Both the position numbers and the translations under genes were made by a program. The notes beneath the pieces were generated by a model. The model searched no databases. It saw only the letters and a program-made list of their open reading frames with translations, and was not told the origin of the DNA. From NCBI GenBank assembly GCA_037952775.1, contig JBANAY010000003.1:9486001-9550000 (forward strand): a stretch of 64,000 nucleotides of DNA, given 5' to 3'. Position 1 is the stretch's first letter; every line of letters starts with the position of its first letter. Source of the stretch: Clonostachys chloroleuca (lineage: Eukaryota; Ascomycota; Sordariomycetes; Hypocreales; Bionectriaceae). Shown here in pieces: positions 1 to 9,935 of this stretch.

Positions 1-1267
1 CCTTCTTCGGTTCTTCCTCAAGTGATTAGGCAGAGTTTTCTGCTGTTTAAGCATGGCCAATTGAGCAACAAGAAAGGCCACGCTGGGCGTTTGGGTGGGC
101 AAGAAGGCCGACAAGTCATAATATGACATGTTGCCAACAGGCGTGGACGAGCCAGCACTCCGTATTACTACTGAACGTCCCAACCATTGTGCAAAAGTAC
201 TGAAGTTATGTTACACAGCTACTTGAACCCTGACGTCAGGAGCATAATTGAGCTGATCGCCCGTCCCCAGATTTATGCGCCCGCGCTTCCCCGAAAGTGA
301 TTGAACAAACCATCGTCAAACAAGGTGCATGTAGCAGGCCAATAAGCTCCAAGAAGATCAATCCTGTTGACTGGGCGTTTTAAAGTTGAGTGGTCGCCTA
401 ACTGGGCATACAGACATTTTGCGGAGTTGGCGGAATCTCCCCCGCACCCTCTCCCACATTGTTCCGAGAAAGACAAAATGCCCTTGGTGTGCTGAATAAC
501 CTAACCGGCCCTATTGCTGATCAAACTGGTAAAAAGCTCAGCAACTTTCATTTCAACCTGTTGTGACATCTAGTCCTTGATCAGCAAATCTAAACCCAAC
601 CGGGAGATAGCAGCCCCTTTCTGGCATGGCATCTCTGTCGTTTGGCTCCATGTTCTCGGTCAGTAGGGGTTAGTTTGGTAAGACTTACTTTAATCGCTCC
701 CCAGCCTTCATAAACACCCGCTCGACATTTACCCGGGCCGTATAACCGGCCCCTAGACTGACTTCTGCGGCCCTCTTAGCCGCCCCTCGGCCCCTTGGCA
801 ATTCTCGTAACCACACCCTGGCTCCTCATCTGGGGTTACCCACAAATTAGCTTCTAGGACACATCCCCCCGGACTCGAATGGGCATCCGGATGGAACATC
901 ATTGCTTGCCACTTGCTGAGACTGTGAAAAGGTCTGTCACACACCACGTGAACCCCCACCCTCTCTGCCTTTGGGCTTGGGAGGTAATGGTTTGTAAGGT
1001 GGGGAATATGTATCTTTCTTCCTGGTTGCACGTTTCTACAGGGGGTCATTATAACCGCAAAAGACGTCCCCGCGGAATTGGCCTGTTGAGTGGTCGGCGT
1101 ATATATCCCAGCGGCGATGCCACCTTCTTAACCCCCTCTAAGAATTTCCTCACCGACTCCCAAGCTTGCTATCTCTCGCATATCAACTCTCCGAGACATC
1201 TCTGTTTATTTTGGGACCTCGTGCCTCTTCACTTTGCCAGCAAGCTTTTCGTCCCGCAACCGCCACG
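1..1267. other. intergenic / promoter region of the first permease
   Basis: No coding gene is convincing here; the open frames lack family resemblance and overlap the promoter. A TATATAT element at 1100-1106 lies about 160 bp before the permease ATG at 1268 and may be its core promoter. The first 54 bases could be the start of a minus-strand gene leaving the window, which cannot be tested. Confidence 0.5.
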
Positions 1268-3251
1268 ATGGTCAACGTCGGCACGGCAGCCGACCCCATC
1301 GTCACCCGCCTCGTCGAGGAGGACAAGGTGCCATGGTATAAGAAACGGAACCTGCGCCTCATGTACGTGTGGCTGTTTCTGTGCTGCATGGGCGTTGAGA
1401 TGACCTCTGGTTTCGACTCTCAGCTCATCAACACGTTGCAATTCGCACAGCCTTTCCACAACTGTATGAACAACCCGCTCCCCTCTTGCTGAGCATTGAT
1501 TGACAGATTCTCTTCTCTTTAGACCTCGGGGGTGGTCGTCAGATAATTAACAGTGAGGGCAAGCCTGAATACGCCATCGAGCCTGGCATGCTCGGCTTCG
1601 TCAACTCGTCCTACCAGCTTGGTTCCATTTTTGCAGTACCAATTGCTCCATGGTTCGCCCAAAGATACGGACGCCGATGGTCCATTATGCTGGGATCACT
1701 CATCATGGTTTTTGGCTCTCTCCTCCAAGGGTTTGCTCAGCACAGTAAGTCATTTTTTAACATCGGGTCCGCCGCTGTGAGTTGCTAATGGTTATCATAG
1801 TTGCCATGTATATTATTGCCCGAATGGTGCTCGGGGTTGGAATCCTGTTTTGTATCATTTCAGGTGCAGCCCTCATCGGAGAGCTGGGTCACCCTAAGGA
1901 ACGACCTATTCTGACATCGCTATTCAACTCTTCCTACTTTATCGGTCAGATTCTTGCATCTGCGATTGCTATTGGTACCACAAAAATGAAGTCCGACTGG
2001 TCCTGGCGCCTTCCTTCTCTTCTTCAAATCTGCCCCTCCCTTTTGCAGATTGTGACCGTTTTGTAAGCCGATTCGCGTCGAAAGTTCTTGGGCATGCATG
2101 GTTTTGGGGAACTGATTTGCTAATCCTGGTTCGACAGCCTTCTCCCCGAATCTCCACGTTTTCTGGTTTGGCACGACAGAGACGAAGATGCTGCCAAAAT
2201 TCTCATCAAGTACCATGCCGAGGGCGATGCTGACTCGGAGCTTGTCAAAGCCGAGATCGTCCAGATTCGCGAGACTATTCGAACTGAAGTGGAGGCTTCC
2301 AAGCAGTCTTGGATGGAGCTTCTCCGCACCAGCGGTATGCGTCGTCGTGTTCTGGTCACCGTCTTCATCGGCCTCTTCACTCAGCTGTCCGGCAATACCC
2401 TGCTCAGTTACTACTCTGGAGTTCTTTTCGGTCTGATGGGTTACACCGACTCCCTCCTCAAGACGCAGCTCAATCTCGCCAACGCCTGCTGGGGCTTGCT
2501 CAACGCCACTATCATTGCACTTATCGTCCCTCGATTCGCCCGCCGAAAGATGTACATGCTCTCTGCGGCATCCATGCTCGCAATGTTTATTGGAATGACG
2601 GTCTCACTTGAGAGAATGCAGACGTCACTCGCAATTGGCGAGAAAAACAAGGCTGCTGGTATTGCCGCTCTGTTCTTCTACTATGCCTACAACCCCACCT
2701 ACAATATCGGCAACAATGCTCTCACATACAGTATGTTTTATGAAACTCTTACTCAAGTACCATTTTTACTGACTATCTCTAGCCTACTTGGTTGAACTGT
2801 GGCCATACGCCCAGCGAAGCCGCGGTATCGGTGTCCAGCAAATCTTCGGCAAGTTGGCGGGATTCTTCTCCACCAACGTTAACTCCATCGCCCTGAATGC
2901 CATCAAGTGGAAGTATCTTGCAATTTACTGCGGCTGGATCGCCTTTGAGTAAGCTTTGGCACCTCTATCTCCCAGGAAACAGTTTGCTAATACACTGACT
3001 AGGTTCTTCATCGTTTATCTCCTCTATCCCGAAACTTCTAACCGCACACTCGAGGAGCTTGCCTTCCGTGAGTTTTGTTATCATCTTATACTATTTATCA
3101 GTTCATTGCCTGACCAATATATCTCTCAGTCTTCGAGGACGATTCTCTCAACCAGAGGACAGTTGCGGCCGTCGAAAAGCAGATTCACTTCGGGGATAGG
3201 GAGACTGCTGTCAAGGGAGGTCCTCAGCAAACCGAGCGCGAGGTCGTTTGA
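1268..3251 (+). CDS. MFS sugar transporter (lactose/hexose permease type)
   Basis: Plasma-membrane sugar:H+ symporter of the PF00083 family. Seven exons join in frame (1268-1463, 1523-1744, 1801-2062, 2138-2730, 2783-2948, 3003-3067, 3130-3251) to give 541 residues, the usual length of fungal lactose/hexose permeases. Visible signatures are a cytosolic N-terminus followed by the first membrane helix with the motif GFDSQLIN, the loop RYGRRW after helix 2, PESPRFL after helix 6, the long central loop, and PETSNRTLEEL after helix 12. These are the sugar-porter hallmarks. The ATG at 1268 gives the family-like N-terminus and follows a TATA element. The substrate is not predictable; the LAC12-like group includes lactose, cellobiose and hexose carriers. 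The gene stands alone, with no obvious pathway partner next to it. Confidence 0.9.
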
Positions 3252-4508
3252 GCTTGGAGAGATTTGCATTGGGTTGTTCTTGTGTAACTCGATGGGTCCT
3301 AACTTGAAATATTGGTTTAATCTGAAATCGGTCTTGGATGGAATATACCAAGTACCAATGGCGATACACGTCATGAAGTAAATACTTGTTAGCTTTTGCC
3401 TGTGGTTTTATTACTGTGTGGTCAAGAGTAGTACTCTGGATGACATCTTTTAAGCTGTGTATGCAAAATGAGGCCAACTTTCCAGTCTCGCTGTAGCCAT
3501 CACTAGGGAACGAGTGATAAGCGCAATAGCTTCTCAGACTCTGGCCCCGTCATAGCCAGGAGACTGAGCAATAGCTTGGCAGCCAGGCAGCCGATGAGTT
3601 AATAAAATGCCAAGGCCACAAAGTCCTTATCTCTGCTATCTAGCTCGCCAAAATTAGCTGTCATGTCTGCAAGGCATTTGATGGAGCCCATGACGCGAAC
3701 AGACCAGCTGAATTCAATGAGCGGCAGAAAATGACGAAGCTCAATGGAAAAGACGATTATACCAAAGACTGACTTTCCCGCTTGACAAGGAAGGTGCCTT
3801 GTGTTGTAGATAGCACTAAGCGCAACAAGCTCATCCCAATGCCTGTGTATATAGACTGCAAATCTTAATTGCCGACAACGACTGGCCATGGAGGCAATCG
3901 TAAGCCGAAAATAACAAGAAGTGACCTAATGTATACCACAACTCGAAAGTAGCCAGCATCGTAAGAGAATGCATTTTTCTCATAGTGGGCATCACTGACT
4001 TGTTGGACATTGACTGCTCAATGACGTGGCAGCGTGACGGTGAGCAGATATTTGGACGACTTGCTTTTCGGGCTGTAACCTGAACCGAGAAGCCAGATTT
4101 TAGAGCCTAGGGACCTAGGATGTTGCAAATCCGGCGCGGTGGTTTCTTGTGTAAGATCTGAAAAGACTGCATTGTCTACGGGCTTTCCACTACTCAAGCC
4201 CAGTGTTGGTGGACGGTTGGTCCTTCTACTATAAGAGAGTCATAGTCCACTCAGTGAAGATCTCGCATTTCGTTTGCCGAGATGGTATGCAATCCCGTCC
4301 ATGCGCTAGAGACCCGGATAATGAGGATCTTAGTCGCCTTGGCTCCCGGAAAACCAACCCCGTTTATGGTGCGGAGACCAAGCGGTTCACGATAATAGAA
4401 AGCACAGAGATATAAATATAGCCGACTCAAAATAAAATTCTCAGAGATATGATGCATAAGAAATACTGAAAATTTCACCCAGTTTATTTCTTTCGTTCTG
4501 CCAACAAG
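3252..4508. promoter_or_regulatory. intergenic region with PRISE-gene promoter
   Basis: No gene is seen. A TATAAATA box at 4411-4418 lies 98 bp before the ATG at 4509. At 4130-4139 there is TCCGGCGCGG, one mismatch from the GC-rich motif found twice in the 8.2-8.5 kb promoter, so it is a possible site for the same regulator. Confidence 0.45.
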
Positions 4509-5750
4509 ATGCCTCCTAAGGTTGCTTTGATTTTTGGTGCCAGTGGTGTTACTGGTTGGGCATTTGTCAATGAAATACTGAATGACTATCCCCAAAAAGG
4601 CATTTGGAGTGGTGTTCATGCTCTAACTAATCGTCCTTTGAGTGCTGAGAAAGCATTCTGGCCAAAAGATGATCGACTGGTTATAACTTCCGGGATCGAT
4701 CTCTTGGATGGAACACAAGAGGACCTGGATTCAAAGCTGGGCAGTATTCCAGGTATCGAGGAGGTCACACATGTATTTTACCTTGGTGAGTAACATCTAA
4801 CTTGGCCTATTCAATGATTTTATCCGAATGTTGAACTCTGGGTAGCGTATAAGGCCAACACAGATAACCCTCAAGAGGTTCGCGAAAATGTTGAGATGTT
4901 TAAGCGAGCTATTATTGCGAGTGACAAGCTCTGCCCTCAGTTAGAATTTGTGGTCAACCAAACGGGTGCAAAGACATACGGTTGCCACCTCTTGCGCAAC
5001 CGCCCTGACTACCTTGTTCCTCCGTTCTACGAGGATGGGGTCAAGCTTGGCGAGCCGGAATCCGCAACCTTGTTCTACTATCCCATGCTGGACTGGTTGA
5101 CTGAGTATGCTAAAAACAAATCTTGGTCATGGGCCGAAACTCGGCCGGATATTATCATTGGCTTTGTACCAAATCAGAACTGGTACTCGCTTGGTATGGC
5201 TCTAGGATTCTTCTTCAGTCTCTATCGGGAGATTAATGGAGAGGGAGCTGATTGCCCGTTCCCAGGAACTGGGGAGTCATGGTTGGCCAAGTCCCAGGAT
5301 TCATCATCAGATATGATCGCTCGCCAGACTCTCCACATTGCGCTTTCACCTGATACTCCCAAGGGGCATGCTTATAATGTTGCTGATGAGCAGGCGCCTC
5401 ACTGCTGGCGAGAAAAGTGGCCAATCTTATGCTCTTTGTTTGGGCTCAAGGGAGTGAAGTTACCAGATGACAATCCTATCGAGGTACGGCGCTATATCAA
5501 AGAGAATTATAAAAGGTGGGAAGAAATGGAGGAAAAGTATGGACTGCAAAGCGGACACGCCGATAATGAAAGGGTGTTTCCTGGCTTCGAATATTTTCTC
5601 ATCACGCAATTTGATACCGACCGATGGTATGACATGAGCCGGCTGTATAAGGAGGCGGGTTTTACAGAAGAGAGATCAGCCAAACAGGCTTGGGGCCCCG
5701 TCTTTGATAGAATGAGAGTGGCTAAGTTGATTCCTGCGGAATTCAAGTAG
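4509..5750 (+). CDS. PRISE-like NAD(P)H-dependent reductase (SDR superfamily)
   Basis: Short-chain dehydrogenase/reductase of the atypical progesterone 5-beta-reductase/iridoid-synthase-like (PRISE) group, which reduces activated C=C bonds of enones. Two exons (4509-4785, 4846-5750) encode 393 residues, the normal PRISE size. The N-terminus carries the Rossmann motif GASGVTGW at residues 10-17. NQTGAKTYG matches the PRISE motif with the catalytic Lys, and TLFYYPMLD carries the Tyr that replaces the usual SDR YxxxK tyrosine. A TATAAATA box sits 98 bp upstream. It converges on a Zn2Cys6 regulator (stop at 5899), beyond which lies a second reductase. The substrate is unknown; fungal members occur in secondary metabolism and in generic enone detoxification. 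Confidence 0.85.
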
Positions 5751-5898
5751 AGAGCTTTTCATATTAGAAATTGTCTATTGCACTATTGATTTGGAAATTT
5801 GTTTCAGTTTGCACTCATGCTTTGCTTTTCACGCTGGTTGGTGTGGGGACTTTACGATCTCTCATTTTGCTGCCTTTTATCGATGGTTCTTGAACTGT

Positions 5899-8203
5899 CT
5901 ACCCCCCATCTTCAATTGTTGTCTCATCGTTTTGAAAGTCATGCGTAAGGGTACTGAAGAGAGCTAGATCGACACCCTGCAGGGCCCATTCCTCCACATT
6001 CGCGTCAAGCCCAGGTACCAGAAGACAGCTATCTGGCGCCTTGTTGGAATTGGTATTCCGGTAAGACTGATTCGAAGTTTCAGTCATTGTATGTTCAATG
6101 GATGGACCAGAAACACAGAGTTGCGACGGAACTGCTTGCCAATCCGGGTTGGCAGGCAACACGTTGGTGACTTGATACCCAGTCGGATGCGGGACTGGTT
6201 GACCTGCAGTGGATGAAGTGGATATTAAGTGAGAATTTGCAAGAAAAAGGAGAGGCTCTTCAGGATCAATCTCGGCGGGGCGATTCTCAATCACGATTGT
6301 TCCAAGATACGGAACTTGGATTCGAATGGCATGCCCATTCTCTCTTGCTTCAGCATGATAATCAAAACTCTCCTGCATGGTCTCTGCCAAGGAAGTCCAG
6401 ATGCTGTATGGCCTTCCGGCCGACGACTCGTTCTCGATGACGAGAAGAGGATTTAGAATACTAGACACTTTGGCGGCTACGGAATCACCTGTCCGCTCCG
6501 CCATTGTATTCATGATGTCGAGAGTTTGGTCCAGAAGAGCTCGATCGCTCAACCTCTGGTGTTGGAGTGACTGGAAAGCGCCGACACAGGAGTGTCGGCG
6601 TCGTGATTGAATATGTGCAATACACAAGACCGTGCTTGCTATGAAGGCAATAAAATCTATGCCACGACAATATGCGGACGACGTGAAGATTTTGCGAAAG
6701 GAAACGAACTGAGTGAGAATGGTGCGGCTGGTATTCGCAGCTGTGATCTTATTATAATCATATCTTTCATCTCCGTATGGCGATAAAGCCAGATACGGGA
6801 GATGGACCTGAAGTAGAAGATGATGATGTGTGAAATGACTCATGATACGGATTGCTTCCCTCAGTGCCTTGGCGTCGTTGCCAACCATGACATTGAGGTC
6901 GAGGATTGGCAGCCACCAGCAAGAAGGTGCCACCGCGGATGCATCTTGTAACATTTGGTCAATGCTCTGTGTTGATGTGGTATTCATACTTTCGTTCATA
7001 TTTCTTTGCAGGATGAGTCCACCTACGACAGCCTGCAAACGTTCCATCCGGTCCACTGCATCACAATGTTCCAAAACCTCCGGAAGGGCAAAGACATCAT
7101 CATCTACGATGACATGAGGTAGGCCAAGGAGGAGGGAAAGGTAACGATCTGACATGATTAAGCGAGCCCACATATAGTCTGGGCGAACTCGATGCCTTGT
7201 TTCTTCCTCGATGACAGGTGCTGGTGGGCTGCTGCTTGAATGCAGACGTAGGAGTTGTGCCATGGAAATTGCCCTCTTATTTGTCAACCAAGCCCGCCGT
7301 AAGTTTCCAGCATTGTTCAAATACATGCTCTCCATCATGATACATTCAAGGCCTTCTATTGAGGTAAGGGCATCATCGTCCTCTGTCCCTAGCCTTGTTG
7401 CGACTCTGAAGGCTGTGGACATGATAGAGCGAGCATCCTTGCTTAACCTGGGAATCTGCATGGAATTATCCGCCGGAATACCCTGAAGAAATGTAGCGAG
7501 TAGCAAAAGTTTCCTTGCAATTAGAATGGGATGCATCTCTTGTGTGGGTGATTGTAGCATTTGACGAGGTGATAGGATGTTCTGAGACATCAGCTCGGAG
7601 AATGGCCAACAAACAACACCATGAAAGAGTACCGAAGAGCTCATTGGAGTCTCTAGTAAGATATCAAGATCTTTCGGGCTCGGCCATGCGGCAAGAAGAG
7701 ATTTCCATAGCTCACTGGGCTTGTCACCCCCCGAAGGATGACTTAGGATGGTCGTTGTAGCTGGCAAGTGCATCCCGTGAGCGTCAGTATTCCATTCACC
7801 TTGACGGCTCTATCTCTTTAGAGTTAGTAAGCGATTAAAGCGAAAGAAGAACCCTGCTTACCTTGCACGCAGTCTGGTGCGGGCTAACTGCCCTCGTAGC
7901 GACGAGTGGTTTGTCAACGGTACCCCCCTCAATCGGTTCCTGGGCTACATTTCGTCCCTTTCCGTGGAGGTGCTCCAAGGTATTCTCGTAATCAAACTCC
8001 TGACTGATGCATTTCGTCCTCCGGCTCCTACATCCATCGCAAGTGGTTTCGGCTGGAGTTGCAAACGTGCACCGGATCTTCCGCCGTTTGCACTCCCAGC
8101 AGCTCTGTGTGCCTTTGCGAATCTTTCGGCGTTTTCTGCTGGGAGTAGCGGTAGCGTCTTCATCCGCGGCGGAAGTATCTTTTATCGGAGGCAGAAGCGA
8201 CAT
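5899..8203 (-). CDS. Zn2Cys6 transcription factor
   Basis: Nuclear regulator of 750 residues from two exons (8203-7862 and 7809-5899), joined across a 52-nt intron; the acceptor GATAG at 7810-7814 is the one that keeps frame. The zinc cluster CX2CX6CX9CX2CX6C uses Cys35, 38, 45, 55, 58 and 65 and is preceded by a basic stretch KRRKIRK. The rest is a long alpha-helical region without transmembrane segments, as in fungal activators. The ATG at 8203 gives a complete zinc cluster. It is divergent from the NmrA-like gene (ATG 8493) across 289 bp and convergent with the PRISE gene, so it is the natural candidate regulator of both. GC-rich motifs lie in the shared promoter and one copy lies inside its first exon (8163-8173). 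Confidence 0.9.
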
Positions 8204-8492
8204 ATCGGGAGGGGTTTTTGATGAGAAAGTAAAAGTTGAGGCCGAATTGATGGACTAAATCCAATCTGATGTCTTCCTCCGCGGCGGAGAAAGTCACTCA
8301 GGGAGCTTCTCCACTAATAAATGCCACCTGTGAAACGTTGAAGTTCCGCCGCGGTCGAAGGACTGTCCAAAGTTTTCCACCCAAGATTCGTCTATCTATA
8401 AATACATGATCTGCTTCCTTACTGCAGTGAAGAATTACGAACAGCAACCATTTACTCTAAATAGTGGTCACTTTCATCAAACTCGATTTAAA
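8204..8492. promoter_or_regulatory. divergent promoter with inverted CCGCGGCGGA motifs
   Basis: Between the Zn2Cys6 gene and the NmrA-like gene lie TCCGCGGCGGA (8278-8288) and, in the opposite orientation, TCCGCCGCGG (8345-8354). A third copy, TCCGCGGCGGA, is at 8163-8173 in the regulator's coding sequence. Each contains CCG/CGG triplets of the kind bound by Zn2Cys6 proteins. A TATAAATA box at 8397-8404 lies about 95 bp before the reductase ATG. Binding is inferred, not shown. Confidence 0.5.
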
Positions 8493-9736
8493 ATGGTCAA
8501 TATCGCTATCGCCGGTGGCTCTGGGCGTACGTGCACTAATTCACTCGCCCATACGAATCAAACTAACATACAAACTATTTAGAGGTGTCTCAAGAAATTT
8601 TAGATGCTCTGCTTGCCTCTAAAAAGCACACAATCACGATCCTTAGCAGAAAGGTAGGCACGGCACGATAATTAATAACCTTCAGAACTGATGAATTTTC
8701 TAGGGCGCTCCAACGGTCCTCGGAAGATCCGACATTCATTGGAAGACTGTGGATTATGACAATAAATTATCCCTGGTCGATGCTCTACGGGGTGTTCATA
8801 CCGTCTTGTCATTCATCCAATTACTCTCTGACCCCGGCCAAAAGTCACAAAGGAACTTGATTGACGCCTCAATTGCTGCTGGTGTAAAACGCTTCTCACC
8901 TAGCGAATATGGAAGGTGTTTTTGTGTGAACTTCCCTTAATGGAGATCTGGCTAACTTTCGAATCAAAGCAAAGGCACGGTTGATATGAGTTGGTGGGAG
9001 GGAAAGGAGAAAATCCGAGAGTACTTGGAGGAGGTGAATGCTGGAGGGCAGGTTCGACTCCCTATGAACCTTTCCATCTCAATTCATTCTTGAGCACTGC
9101 TAACATTGCGTGGAAGGTTCTGGAGTACACATTATTCCAGCCTGGTCTTTTCCTGAACTACCTTGCGTATCCTCACAAGACATCGAAGCATGTTGATCCT
9201 CTTCAGAGTGTCTTTGATTTTGAGAACAAGCGGGCAATTCTTGTCGAAGATCATGAAGATGCTATTATGACACTTACTACCGTGGCAGATCTTGCTGCAG
9301 TAATTGCTAGAGCGGCTGAATATGAGGGGAAGTGGCCTAAAAGAGGTGGTATTTGTGGAAACAGGATGACTTTTTCCGAAGTTATTGAGCTTGGAGGAAG
9401 GATTCGAGGTAAGAAATTGATAGGCCCCCAATCACAAAGCGCACATCTCGAATTGCTGATGACGATTATTTAGGGGAACCGTTTAGCATAGACAAAGTTT
9501 CGATCAAAGATCTCGAAGCTGGTGATCTCAAGACATCTTGGAATCTAGAAGCAGTCCATAAAGCCGTTTCGGACGAGCAAGCATCGTCTCTCTTGAAGGC
9601 TGTTTCCATCGGAATACTGCTCAGTAGCACTAAAGGTGCTTGGGATATTTCGAATGAGTGGAATGAGCTATTGCCGGATTTCAAGTTCACCCAGGCGGAT
9701 GATTTTCTTGGAGCGGTTTGGGAGGGAAAACTGTAG
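8493..9736 (+). CDS. NmrA-like / isoflavone-reductase-like NAD(P)-binding protein
   Basis: Six exons (8493-8526, 8583-8653, 8704-8915, 8970-9051, 9117-9408, 9474-9736) join in frame to 317 residues, the usual size of the NmrA-like family (PF05368/PF13460). The dinucleotide motif GGSGQVSQEI at about residue 9 is created by the first splice. SIAAGVKRFSPSEYG matches the conserved strand and helix of isoflavone-reductase-like proteins. Members reduce phenolics or act as redox sensors; no substrate can be named. The gene is divergent from a Zn2Cys6 regulator and has a TATAAATA box about 95 bp upstream, like the PRISE gene on the regulator's other side. It ends 200 bp from the convergent aconitase gene. 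The fourth intron has the slightly unusual donor GTTCGA. Confidence 0.85.
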
Positions 9737-9935
9737 CTGATGCCGATTTGATGGTTACTGGCAGTGTTGGTATTTCTAAGTTGCTGGGCTCTCGTCACCT
9801 TTCCTTCAAGGTCAATTGAATCATCTCGACACAGGCCTGAATTTGGAACTTTGGTATGCGAAGCAGTGTGTGCGGCAAATGGCCACATGTTAAAGGAATT
9901 TTCTGCTTGTTGTCATTATATGATCTAGATTATGG

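Noticed and set aside
879..1403. 174-codon plus-strand frame overlapping the permease start
   Set aside because: It overlaps the true first exon in another frame and includes the TATA element; its sequence shows no domain.
9050..9061. tRNA T-arm-like GGTTCGACTCC
   Set aside because: It lies at an exon/intron border of the NmrA-like gene; no A-box, acceptor stem or anticodon arm can be built around it.
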